Made by a program: the position numbers and the translations under genes. Below, one piece after another: positions 1 to 7,011 of a stretch of DNA of 7,107 nucleotides. Source of the stretch: Flavobacteriaceae bacterium (GTDB lineage: Bacteria > Bacteroidota > Bacteroidia > Flavobacteriales > Weeksellaceae); NCBI GenBank assembly GCA_031289875.1, contig JAITOO010000143.1, positions 1 to 7,107 on the forward strand. Reading direction: 5' to 3'. Position 1 is the first letter of the stretch. The number at the start of each line of letters is the position of its first letter. Under the pieces are notes generated by a model. That model searched no databases. It saw nothing but the letters and a program-made list of their open reading frames with translations, and was not told the DNA's origin.

Positions 1-1997
1 ATCAAATCCAGACTGTATTCCAGCGGATTGTCCCCTAAGGCAATAATTTCAGCAAACGTGCCAATTATCTTCACTTCCACAATAACAGGAATCTTCACAA
101 AGCTGACCTCTATTTCGTCAGATTTGCTACAGCCTTCCAGAGAAGTTACCGTTACCGAATATAGCCCTGAGACTGAAACGTTTATCGTTGGCGTGGTCTC
201 GCCCGTGTTCCACAAAAAGGTCGTTCCCGAAGGGAAGTTTCCTGCGTTCAGCGTTACGGGTGTTCCTTCGCATACGCTAATGTCTTCGCCCAAATTGACC
301 GTCACTGAGTTTATCGTTACCTGTATTTCGTCGGTTGCGCTGCAGCCTGCCGGCGAAGTTACCGTTACCGAATATAGCCCTGATGCTGAAACGTTTATCG
401 TTGGCGTAGTCTCGCCTATGCTCCACAAAAATGTCGTCCCTGTCGGGAAGATTCCTGCATTCAGTGTTACGGGTGTTCCTTCACAAACGCTGATGTCTTC
501 GCCCAAATTGACCGTCGGTACTGAGTTTATTGTTACCTGTATTTCGTCGGTTGCGCTGCAGCCTTCCGAAGATGTTACCGTTACCGAATATATCCCTGAT
601 GCTGAAACGTTTATCGTTGGCGTAGTCTCGCCCGTGTTCCATAAAAAGGTCGTACCCGAAGGGAAAGTTCCTGCATTCAGCGTTACGCTTCCTTCGCATA
701 CGCTGATGTCTTCGCCCAGATTGACCGTTAGAGTTGAATTTAACGTTACCTGTATTTCGTCATTTGCGCTGCAGCCTTCCGGTGAAGTTACCGTTACCGA
801 ATAGGTACCCGATGTCGAAACCTCTATCGTTTGAGTGGTCTCGCCCGTGTTCCACAAAAAGGTCGTCCCTGTCGGGAAGGTTCCTGCGTTCAGCGTTACA
901 GGTGTTCCTTCGCATACGCTGATGTCTGCGCCCAGATTGACCGCCGCTGAGTTTATCGTTACCTTAATGTCGTCATTTGCGCTACAGCCGGACGGAGAAG
1001 TTACCGTTACCGAATAGGTGCCCGACGTTGAAACGTTTATCGTTGGCGTGGTCTCGCCGGTATTCCATAAAAAGGTCGTACCTGTTGGGAAAGTCCCCGC
1101 ATTCAGCGTTACGGGTCCTTCGCATACGCTGATGTCTTCGCCCAAATTGACCTCCGGAAAGCCAAGAGAATATGCCTCCAAAAATACAGCAGTGTCAAGT
1201 ATGCCATCACCCCAATCGGCAACTACAAATTTGAAATGATACAGTTTGTTGGGAATTACGTTAGCAACGGCTTCCAAAGGAATCGTTCTACCATTCAGGT
1301 TGATTTCCTGAGGAATCAGCGGAAGAAAGTTTCCCATGAAAGTTCCTGCAAAATATTCTTCGTTTATAGCAGCACAGGGATAGGCGGGTACTGCAGGGTG
1401 GATATTCGTAACGCTGACCGCGGTGGTGGTGTTAGGCAGAACAGCAATATTGGTATAGTTTGGGTCTCCCGCTTCTTTCAACAGCAAAGCAAAACCATCA
1501 GTATATTTACAAGGAAAAGAACCCGTATATTCCTGTGAAGCCATCAGATAGTTAAAACTTACGGTAGGCTTGACAGGAATAAAGTCAAATTCGATATAGG
1601 CGGCATCATGAAGAGTAGTAACGTCCACGCCGAGCGCTGTTGCCAAATCAGGATCTCCTGCTCTTTGCATGTCTGTCGACGCTCCGCCAGTAACATTATT
1701 ACCTGCGTCAAGAGCTTTTCCCGTGCTTATAACAATTCCCTTCTCAAAGGGGAAATTTGTTCCATTTTGGTGGAAATATCCATAGGAACTGTCAGCCCCA
1801 GTGATATTAGGCGAAACAACGACGTTTAGTATTGTAATTTCATTACACTCTTCATTGTTTCCCAGCAAAACTTCTTTCACCAACTCTTCGATTGAATAGG
1901 TACTTTCTACGTCCACCGGAGCATTAACGCGTACTATTGGTTGGGCTTTCAACACTAAACTCCCTGTTAAAAACAGGAAAAGCAAGATCTTTTTCAT
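1..1997 (-). CDS. Secreted choice-of-anchor L protein with Ig-like repeats (3' end outside window)
   Basis: The minus frame is open from the ATG at 1997 to the left edge with no stop: 665 codons, C-terminus missing. Residues 1-19 form a Sec signal peptide (MKK, then a Leu/Phe-rich core, likely cleaved near KAQ). Residues about 50-281 match the choice-of-anchor L domain, ending in ADWGDGILDTAVFLEAYS (Trp262), a hallmark of that family. Five Ig/PKD-like repeats of 70-72 residues begin at Asn284. Each has a SVCEG cysteine, an FLW core, GETT, a G-x-YSVTVTS strand and a GCS cysteine, so one disulfide per repeat is plausible. After the fifth repeat the sequence changes to a segment ending NPLEYSLD, which resembles the region before T9SS type B (CHU_C-like) sorting domains; that part is inference, as the sorting domain lies outside. 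The product is probably exported by T9SS and displayed on the cell surface, possibly as an adhesin. The exact function is unknown. No clear promoter match lies just upstream. Confidence 0.9.
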   Translation of the reverse strand, partial: MKKILLFLFLTGSLVLKAQPIVRVNAPVDVESTYSIEELVKEVLLGNNEECNEITILNVVVSPNITGADSSYGYFHQNGTNFPFEKGIVISTGKALDAGNNVTGGASTDMQRAGDPDLATALGVDVTTLHDAAYIEFDFIPVKPTVSFNYLMASQEYTGSFPCKYTDGFALLLKEAGDPNYTNIAVLPNTTTAVSVTNIHPAVPAYPCAAINEEYFAGTFMGNFLPLIPQEINLNGRTIPLEAVANVIPNKLYHFKFVVADWGDGILDTAVFLEAYSLGFPEVNLGEDISVCEGPVTLNAGTFPTGTTFLWNTGETTPTINVSTSGTYSVTVTSPSGCSANDDIKVTINSAAVNLGADISVCEGTPVTLNAGTFPTGTTFLWNTGETTQTIEVSTSGTYSVTVTSPEGCSANDEIQVTLNSTLTVNLGEDISVCEGSVTLNAGTFPSGTTFLWNTGETTPTINVSASGIYSVTVTSSEGCSATDEIQVTINSVPTVNLGEDISVCEGTPVTLNAGIFPTGTTFLWSIGETTPTINVSASGLYSVTVTSPAGCSATDEIQVTINSVTVNLGEDISVCEGTPVTLNAGNFPSGTTFLWNTGETTPTINVSVSGLYSVTVTSLEGCSKSDEIEVSFVKIPVIVEVKIIGTFAEIIALGDNPLEYSLDL
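99..1148 (-). repeat. Five tandem ~213-bp coding repeats (Ig-like domains)
   Basis: These are in-frame direct repeats within the surface-protein gene. In coding order they span 939-1148 (70 codons), 723-938 (72), 510-722 (71), 297-509 (71) and 99-296 (about 66, the last unit leaving the pattern). Long stretches are almost identical at DNA level: the plus-strand string gttaccgttaccgaata, for example, recurs in all units or differs only at its last base. Length differences are whole codons only. Units 1 and 3 lack one residue in the CEG(T)PV loop, and the linkers before each NLG vary (SAAV, STLTV, SVPTV, SVTV). The array could expand or contract by recombination. Confidence 0.93.
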
Positions 1998-2148
1998 ATT
2001 AGTTTATTATTATCTTATTATCGCTAAAAAAATAACGTTAAAAAACAGGATTTATTTTGTTAGATTCCATGTTTTATAAATTTTTTTAAAATCCCGCCCC
2101 AACCTGATAAAGCAAAAAGCCACTTCACTCCAACCACCACCACTGTCC

Positions 2149-2176
2149 GCTTATGCCGCAAAAAAATGCGGTAAGC
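2149..2176. other. Bulged hairpin with A6 loop
   Basis: GCTTA at 2149-2153 pairs with TAAGC at 2172-2176, and CCGCA at 2156-2160 pairs with TGCGG at 2167-2171. This gives ten base pairs with a two-base bulge (2154-2155) and a loop of six A. No T-run follows on either strand, so it is not a standard intrinsic terminator, and no gene ends here. It may be a regulatory or folded RNA element, or chance. Confidence 0.4.
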
Positions 2177-2272
2177 TATTTAACATAAAATTGCTTCCTT
2201 TATGTTTCAAAAACGGATTTTTAATTTATCTTTCAATAAATCAATTATTTAATAAAATTTAAGAGAATAAAT

Positions 2273-2304
2273 TTTCTCTATTTCACAAATAATTGCTAAC
2301 TTCG
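2273..2304 (+). promoter_or_regulatory. Candidate promoter of the eIF1-like gene
   Basis: TAACTTCG at 2297-2304 matches the Bacteroidota -7 element TAnnTTTG at five of six fixed bases. TTTC at 2273-2276 stands in for the -33 TTTG with a 20-bp spacer. The -7 box ends four bases before the ATG at 2309, so transcription would start at or next to the start codon. Confidence 0.5.
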
Positions 2305-2308
2305 TGCA

Positions 2309-2641
2309 ATGGATTTGCATGACCAACTCAAAAAACTATTCCCCGACCACAAATTCGAGGAAAATGTTCCTGAGCCTGCTAAAAATGTTTTGTTTATACA
2401 AGATGATCCGATTGTCTGCAAATATGAAAAAAAAGGTCGAAACGGAAAACCTGTAACTCTCCTTGAAAATTATCACGGTTCGGACGAGGATTTGAAAAAA
2501 TTAGCCAAAGAACTGAAAACCGTTCTCGGCGTGGGTGGTTCGACAAAAGACGGCACCATTGTTATTCAGGGGAAATTTCGGGATAAAATCATGGAACTAT
2601 TGAAAAACAAAGGCTTTGCCGTGAAACGTGCCGGCGGCTGA
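2309..2641 (+). CDS. eIF1/SUI1 (YciH-like) translation initiation factor
   Basis: This 110-residue protein has the normal length for bacterial SUI1-fold proteins (COG0023). The N-terminal 30 residues are a charged, probably flexible extension. The SUI1 fold covers about residues 35-107, with GRNGKPVTLLENYHG followed by the family signature around VGGSTKDGTIVIQG, then FRDKIMELLKNKGF and a basic tail. Archaeal and eukaryotic relatives (aIF1/eIF1) bind the small ribosomal subunit near the P site and police start-codon choice. The role of the bacterial version is less settled. The ATG is favoured because the MDLHDQLKKLFPDH beginning looks like family N-termini and an upstream start would run into the promoter match. 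The phosphorylase gene follows 47 bp later on the same strand, so co-transcription is possible. Cytoplasmic. Confidence 0.92.
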   Translation: MDLHDQLKKLFPDHKFEENVPEPAKNVLFIQDDPIVCKYEKKGRNGKPVTLLENYHGSDEDLKKLAKELKTVLGVGGSTKDGTIVIQGKFRDKIMELLKNKGFAVKRAGG

Positions 2642-2688
2642 ATTTTCTATTTAACATAATATAACAACTTAAATAAAAAACGTAAAGA

Positions 2689-3570
2689 ATGAACACACAA
2701 CTAACAAATTCTGAATTAATTATCAATCCTGACGGCAGTATTTATCACTGCAATATCAGACCCGACCAGCTTGCGGACACCGTAATTCTCGTCGGCGACC
2801 CTGACCGTGTACCGAAAGTATCCCAATACTTTGATAATATTGAAGTTAAGACTCAAAAACGCGAAATCGCAACACACACAGGAACGCTCAACGGCAAACG
2901 TCTGACAGTCATTTCCACAGGTATGGGAACAGACAATATAGATATAGTACTCAATGAGTTAGATGCTCTTGCCAACATTGACTTGGAAAAAAAAGAATTG
3001 AAATCTACCCATAAACAACTGACTTTCGTTCGGTTGGGAACTTCGGGAGCGTTGCAGAAAGACATTCCCGTCAATTCATTAGTTGCCTCAACCAAAGGTC
3101 TCGGCTTTGACGGATTGATGAGTTTTTATGCCGATACTGAAAAATTTTACGAAGATGAAATCGGAAAAGCCTTTATTGAACAAACGCTATGGAATCCGAA
3201 ACGTGCTGTGCCTTATGTAGTTGCAGGCTCGGAAGAACTATTGCATCTAATAACAGATAATTCTGAGGTGAAAACAGGAATAACTGCAACAGCCACAGGT
3301 TTTTACGGACCTCAGGGACGCGTTTTGCGCTTGCCTTTAAACGATGCCGATTTAAACGCCAAACTCACTAAATTCCGTTTTAACGACGAGAGAATCACTA
3401 ATTTTGAGATGGAAACTTCCGGCATTTACGGACTTTCTAAACTCATGGGACACAGAGCTTTATCTCTAAATACTATTGTCGCCAACCGTGAGGCGGGAAC
3501 TTTCAGCGAAGACCCCTACTCTGCCATTGACAAGATGATTCGATTTGCATTGGAAAGATTAACTCATTGA
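2689..3570 (+). CDS. Nucleoside phosphorylase, uridine phosphorylase type
   Basis: This 293-residue protein belongs to the PNP/UDP family. It cleaves a nucleoside with phosphate to give a free base and (deoxy)ribose-1-phosphate, in cytoplasmic salvage. Visible motifs are GDPDRV at 36-41 (phosphate-binding loop), GMGTDN at 78-83, RLGTSG at 115-120 (phosphate/ribose site) and FEME at 239-242, whose acidic residue contacts ribose. FYGPQGR at 205-211 places Gln209 and Arg211 in the Q-x-R spacing that E. coli Udp uses to recognise uracil. That favours uridine phosphorylase over purine phosphorylase, though substrate range cannot be fixed from sequence. The protein is longer than E. coli Udp, partly through an N-terminal extension of about 25 residues. 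Only an A-rich stretch precedes the ATG. No convincing promoter lies in the 47-bp gap upstream, so it may be read from the eIF1-like gene. Confidence 0.9.
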   Translation: MNTQLTNSELIINPDGSIYHCNIRPDQLADTVILVGDPDRVPKVSQYFDNIEVKTQKREIATHTGTLNGKRLTVISTGMGTDNIDIVLNELDALANIDLEKKELKSTHKQLTFVRLGTSGALQKDIPVNSLVASTKGLGFDGLMSFYADTEKFYEDEIGKAFIEQTLWNPKRAVPYVVAGSEELLHLITDNSEVKTGITATATGFYGPQGRVLRLPLNDADLNAKLTKFRFNDERITNFEMETSGIYGLSKLMGHRALSLNTIVANREAGTFSEDPYSAIDKMIRFALERLTH

Positions 3571-3650
3571 TTTTTAAAATATTAAAAAACACAACACACA
3601 AGTCTTATTTAAAATTTAAAGACTAACTTTAAATTTCGTGATTTATATTT

Positions 3651-5273
3651 ATGAGAATAAAACAGTTAAGTATTATTATTTTTACTGCAGTTTCGGGATT
3701 TTTTCAAGCACAAGAACGCCCCAAATTAGTAGTAGGCATCATTGTTGACCAAATGAGAATGGAATATCTGAACCGTTTTCGCCCCTATTTCGTTAAAGAC
3801 GGCTTCAACCGCTTTCTTAATGAGGGTTTTGTTTATGCCAACATGCACTTCAACTATGTCCCGACTTATACAGCTCCCGGACATGCCTCTGTTTATACGG
3901 GTTCTACGCCTTCCCGACACGGAATCATCGGCAATGAATGGTATCGCAGAGCAGAAGGCAAGGAAGTTTACTGTGTGGGCGACGACAGCGTTCAGCCGTT
4001 GGGCAATCCGGAAAAAGACAAAGAGGGTATGATGTCTCCACGAAATCTTTTGGCTACGACCGTAACAGACGAGCTTCGGCTTTCTACCAATTTTAGGGGT
4101 AAAGTATTCGGTGTGAGCATGAAAGACAGAGGAGCCATTCTCCCTGCGGGACATTTTGCCAATCGTGCTTATTGGATTTCTAATAATTTGAATTTCATTT
4201 CAAGTACTTTTTACGGCGATGATTTTCCAAAATGGGTTGTGGATTTTAATCAAAGCAAAAAATATCAAAAATACATCAATAAAGGTTGGAACTTGTTGAG
4301 AGACAAATCGGTATATAAAGAAAGTTTGTCCGATGACAATCCTTACGAATCGCAAATGTTTGCAACCAAAGAACATCCGGTTTTTCCTTACAATATTAAA
4401 ACAGAAGTTGAAAAAACAGGTCTTAAAGCGCTAAAAAGTACTCCTTTTTGCAATGATTTGATCATTGAATTTACCGAAGAACTTATCAGTCGGGAAAAAT
4501 TGGGCACAGATGACGACACCGATTTTCTGGCGGTCAGTTTCTCTTCTCCCGATTACATTTCCCATGCCATGGGTCCCCGCTCCATCGAGGTTCAGGACAC
4601 TTATCTGCGCTTGGACGAAACGCTTGCCGGATTTTTCAAATATCTGGATTCAAAAGTTGGAAAGGGAAATTATTTGGTTTTCCTGACAGCTGACCACTCA
4701 GGCTCGGAAAATGCCAAGTTCTTGGAAGACAGAGGTTATCAGGTTTCCTCTGTTGATTACAAGGAAACCAAAAAACAGCTCAAAGACTTTTCAGTAAAGA
4801 CTTTTGGTAAAGATTACATTTTGGATTACAACAATCAGGAAGTGTACTTAGACCTTGATGCTCTGAAAACGGACGGAAAAAACCGTCAAGAAATCATCGC
4901 AATATTTTGTGATTTTATAGAAACTTTTCCTTCCATAGAGAGGACTTATACCCAAAATGAAATACTAAACGCCTCTCCTACTGACGAATACGGCTCGATG
5001 ATTTTCAGAGGTTATGACAAAAAACAAAGCGGAGAAATTTACATCATGATGAAACCTGCTTTCATGGAATATCAGACAACGGGAGCTACACACGGCACGA
5101 ATTACGCCTATGACACTCACGTTCCGGGTCTGTTTTATGGTTGGAAAATTCCACGCGGAACGAGCAAGGAAAAAGTTTTCATAACCGAAATCGCTCCGAC
5201 GGTCGCACAGAAAATCAATATAACTCTGCCCAACGCAACTTATGGCGAAGTGCTGAAAGAAGTGGTTGATTAA
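3651..5273 (+). CDS. pafA: Periplasmic alkaline phosphatase, PafA type
   Basis: This 540-residue alkaline-phosphatase-superfamily enzyme hydrolyses phosphate monoesters. Residues 1-20 are a Sec signal peptide (cleavage near QA|Q) with no lipobox cysteine, so a soluble periplasmic protein is expected. From recalled numbering of Elizabethkingia PafA, the active site appears complete at a nearly constant offset of 4-5: Asp33, nucleophile Thr74 in YTAPGH, Asn95 in IIGNE, Lys158 and Arg160 in SMKDRG, Asp301 and His305 in PDYISH, Asp348-His349 in TADHS, and His481 in THGT. The Lys/Arg/Asn set separates monoesterases of this type from NPP diesterases, so phosphate release from monoesters, including nucleotides, is likely. 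The 80-bp upstream gap has weak -7 matches (TAACTTTA at 3624-3631) and no good -33 box. Whether it is phosphate-regulated cannot be seen. The gene ends at the shared terminator. Confidence 0.93.
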   Translation: MRIKQLSIIIFTAVSGFFQAQERPKLVVGIIVDQMRMEYLNRFRPYFVKDGFNRFLNEGFVYANMHFNYVPTYTAPGHASVYTGSTPSRHGIIGNEWYRRAEGKEVYCVGDDSVQPLGNPEKDKEGMMSPRNLLATTVTDELRLSTNFRGKVFGVSMKDRGAILPAGHFANRAYWISNNLNFISSTFYGDDFPKWVVDFNQSKKYQKYINKGWNLLRDKSVYKESLSDDNPYESQMFATKEHPVFPYNIKTEVEKTGLKALKSTPFCNDLIIEFTEELISREKLGTDDDTDFLAVSFSSPDYISHAMGPRSIEVQDTYLRLDETLAGFFKYLDSKVGKGNYLVFLTADHSGSENAKFLEDRGYQVSSVDYKETKKQLKDFSVKTFGKDYILDYNNQEVYLDLDALKTDGKNRQEIIAIFCDFIETFPSIERTYTQNEILNASPTDEYGSMIFRGYDKKQSGEIYIMMKPAFMEYQTTGATHGTNYAYDTHVPGLFYGWKIPRGTSKEKVFITEIAPTVAQKINITLPNATYGEVLKEVVD

Positions 5274-5337
5274 GCCGCCGTATTGAAAAGTTGAGGGCGT
5301 AATATTCGATAGATTTTAAATTTTTTTAAAGCGAACA

Positions 5338-5371
5338 AAAAAGACCGAACCCTATAAAGTTCGGTCTTTTT
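5338..5371. terminator. Bidirectional intrinsic terminator between pafA and adk
   Basis: A perfect 13-bp inverted repeat pairs 5338-5350 with 5359-5371 around the 8-base loop cctataaa. The GC-rich core (GACCGAAC/GTTCGGTC) is flanked by an A-run on the left and a T-run on the right, giving the U-tract needed on either strand. It lies 65 bp after the phosphatase stop and 76 bp after the adk stop, so it can serve both converging genes. Confidence 0.93.
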
Positions 5372-5446
5372 ATTTGATGTGTAATTTTTGACACACCCTC
5401 TTAATTAATAAAAGGATTTGAATTTTTGTTTGAGGAAGATAAGCTG

Positions 5447-6031
5447 CTACAGGCTGCTTACTTTTTCAATTTCTTTGGACAGAACTTGCGTAATTTCGTC
5501 GATCTCGCCGACTCCTTCCAAGTCCACCCATTTGTTTTGAGCCTTGTAATGCTCTGATACTATGGCAGTTTTGTCATAATATTCTTTAATTCGGTTGCGG
5601 ATAATGTTTTCATCAGCATCGTCGGCACGACCGCTGTCAAGGCTGCGTTTTTTGATTCTCTCAACCAAGATTTCATCTTCCACGCTCAGCGCCAACGTTA
5701 TGTCCACGCCGCTTTGTAACAATTCTTCCAAAAGCGAATCCAACGCTTTTGCCTGACTTGTCGTGCGCGGATAGCCGTCCAAAATGAATCCTTTTTGGTC
5801 GGGATTTCTTTGGAGTTCGTCTTTCAGCATTTTGGTCGTCAGTTCGTCGGGAACTAATTCTCCTTTATCCATGTAAGACTTCGCTTCCTGTCCTAACGGG
5901 GTGTTGTTCTTCATGTTATAGCGGAACAAATCGCCTGTTGAGACATGTTTAAAACCAAATTTTTGTGCAAGCACCTGTGCCTGTGTTCCTTTTCCACTTC
6001 CCGGAGGTCCGAATAATACAATGATTGTCAT
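5447..6031 (-). CDS. adk: Adenylate kinase
   Basis: This 194-residue cytoplasmic enzyme catalyses AMP + ATP = 2 ADP. It has the P-loop GPPGSGKGT at 8-16, the STGD AMP-site motif at 31-34, Arg37, DGYPRT at 85-90 with Gln93, and the R-rich lid region (KKRSLDSGRADD, 127-138) followed by RNRI at 145-148. The lid is the short form without the zinc-finger-like insert of longer adenylate kinases, which explains the length. It starts 13 bp after the hpt stop and has no promoter match of its own, so the two genes form an operon with hpt first. No Shine-Dalgarno sequence is visible, as is usual in Bacteroidota. The gene is complete, with TAG at 5447-5449 and the terminator downstream. Confidence 0.97.
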   Translation of the reverse strand: MTIIVLFGPPGSGKGTQAQVLAQKFGFKHVSTGDLFRYNMKNNTPLGQEAKSYMDKGELVPDELTTKMLKDELQRNPDQKGFILDGYPRTTSQAKALDSLLEELLQSGVDITLALSVEDEILVERIKKRSLDSGRADDADENIIRNRIKEYYDKTAIVSEHYKAQNKWVDLEGVGEIDEITQVLSKEIEKVSSL

Positions 6032-6044
6032 GATTTATGTGTGA

Positions 6045-6587
6045 TTAGTTTTCTTTCAGCATATACAAGTCTTTGAGGTTTCTGCCCAAGCCCGCGTAAT
6101 CCAACCCGTAACCGACTACGAATTTGTTGGGGAGGTTGATGCCTGTCAAATCAACGTTTAAATCTTTTTTAAACATCTCGGGTTTAAAAAATAAGGAAAC
6201 GATTTTGATGCTTTTAACAGGTTTATTTTCAAGAAGTTTGTGCAAAAACTCTATGGTATTTCCGGTATCGACAATATCTTCAAGAATGATAACGTGCCGG
6301 TTGGTCAGGTCTTTGTTCACATCTCTCACCAAGTCGATTTTTTCACAGTTTTTCAGCCCGCCGTGATAAGAAGCAAGCTGCAAAAAAGCCACTTCGCACT
6401 CGCCGTTGTAGTGTTTGAGCAAATCGCAGTAAAACATGATAACGCCGTTTAAAACTCCGACAAAAACAGGTACTTCTTCTTTATATTCTTCATAGAGCGT
6501 ATTAGCAATACGTTGCACGGCTTTGTCAATCTCTTCATAAGTGATAAAGGGAATAAAAGTTTTGTCGTGAATTTTGATCTCTTCCAT
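6045..6587 (-). CDS. hpt: Hypoxanthine phosphoribosyltransferase
   Basis: This 180-residue type I phosphoribosyltransferase makes IMP (and usually GMP) from hypoxanthine or guanine and PRPP in cytoplasmic purine salvage. The PRPP signature EDIVDTGNT is at 103-111. The LNG loop is at 46-48 and the flexible loop SYHGG at 73-77. The base-recognition segment FVVGYGLDY at 156-164 carries the aromatic and Asp residues typical of hypoxanthine/guanine enzymes rather than adenine ones. The length is normal. It is the first gene of a two-gene operon with adenylate kinase, which would recycle AMP. A strong promoter match lies about 20 bp upstream, so the 5' leader is very short. The start ATG at 6587 fits both the promoter and the family's N-terminal length. 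Confidence 0.96.
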   Translation of the reverse strand: MEEIKIHDKTFIPFITYEEIDKAVQRIANTLYEEYKEEVPVFVGVLNGVIMFYCDLLKHYNGECEVAFLQLASYHGGLKNCEKIDLVRDVNKDLTNRHVIILEDIVDTGNTIEFLHKLLENKPVKSIKIVSLFFKPEMFKKDLNVDLTGINLPNKFVVGYGLDYAGLGRNLKDLYMLKEN

Positions 6588-6606
6588 AGTTTTATCTAAG
6601 ATAACG

Positions 6607-6638
6607 CAAATGTAATGATTTTCAATAAAAAAAACAAA
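6607..6638 (-). promoter_or_regulatory. Promoter of the hpt-adk operon
   Basis: On the minus strand TTTG (6638-6635) is followed by a 20-bp spacer and then TACATTTG (6614-6607), which matches the Bacteroidota consensus TTTG / TAnnTTTG at every fixed base. Transcription should begin around 6600-6603, leaving a leader of roughly 13-16 bases before the hpt ATG. Confidence 0.8.
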
Positions 6639-7011
6639 GAAGTTTTGTCATTTAGAACAAAAAATAATTCTAACTTTAAGGTTCATAGACGATTCCCGAA
6701 CAGTGATTTTTCAGGTTGTCCGCCTTTTTTCGATTTCGTTTTTAAAAGTTTCTTTCCGGTCTGTTCCGGCTTTTGCATTAGGCGGGGCAATAATAATCTT
6801 GTTTTCAAAAATATTCATTTGAATTTTAGCATTTATTTCCGGCGACTTTAAAACTTGAGAAAGAATAATCCTCCTTTGAATTGCCGATTTTTCATTCAAT
6901 TCTCAGGCGGTTATCAAGCCAAGAAATTTCGGCAAATAAGTAAGAAATCGACTTGTGCTGCGATTATGAAAACTGTGTCCTTTCGGAGCCTATCAAAATC
7001 ACACATAAAAT
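6639..7011. other. Region without a confident gene; possible decayed ORF
   Basis: No confident gene lies between the hpt promoter and the promoters at the right edge. On the minus strand one frame is open from 6989 to the stop at 6711 except for a single TGA at 6903-6905. It encodes 28 codons before that stop and 64 after it. The downstream part has no ATG near its beginning; the only candidates are a TTG at 6899 and an internal ATG that would give 35 residues. The peptide (including IIIAPPNAKAG) matches no family I recognise. It may be a degraded gene or chance. Confidence 0.35.

Larger units (their letters stand above)
1998..2308. other. Divergent intergenic spacer
   Basis: This 311-bp AT-rich gap separates the minus-strand surface-protein gene from the plus-strand eIF1-like gene. 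It has long A and T runs at 2026-2032 and 2081-2090, a C-rich patch at 2120-2150 and the hairpin described separately. I see no ORF, tRNA or repeat in it. On the minus side no TAnnTTTG match lies near the 1997 start; the best is a weak TATTTTTT at 2027-2034. On the plus side a promoter match directly abuts the 2309 start. Confidence 0.6.

Noticed and set aside
28..804. Long plus-strand ORF of 258 codons with its own internal repeats
   Set aside because: It is the antisense of the Ig-like repeat region. The minus frame has a signal peptide, recognizable domains and a continuous 665-codon reading. The repeats on the plus strand merely mirror the real ones.
99..1148. CRISPR array as an explanation of the regular repeats
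   Set aside because: The period is about 213 bp, the repeats fill the whole unit with no unique spacers, and the series lies in one open reading frame.
835..1829. Further plus-strand ORFs opposite the surface-protein gene (835-1017, 1018-1239, 1236-1538, 1608-1829)
   Set aside because: All are shadows of the minus-strand coding sequence, with no family resemblance and no promoter or start context.
3601..3624. Inverted repeat AGTCTT...AAGACT between the phosphorylase and phosphatase genes, as a terminator
   Set aside because: The stem is only six pairs with a 12-base AT loop and no following T-run. Such short repeats are expected by chance in this AT-rich gap.
3726..4154. 142-codon minus-strand ORF inside the phosphatase gene
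   Set aside because: It lies entirely antisense to conserved active-site coding sequence of the phosphatase, and its translation resembles no known family.
6034..6045. 12-base string ATCACACATAAA shared (on the minus strand) between the adk leader and 6998-7009
   Set aside because: Several shared 12-mers are expected by chance in 7 kb of AT-biased DNA, and nothing else around the two sites is alike.
6615..6851. 78-codon plus-strand ORF upstream of hpt
   Set aside because: It begins inside the hpt promoter, has unusual Phe/Asn-rich low-complexity content, no promoter of its own and no recognizable motif.
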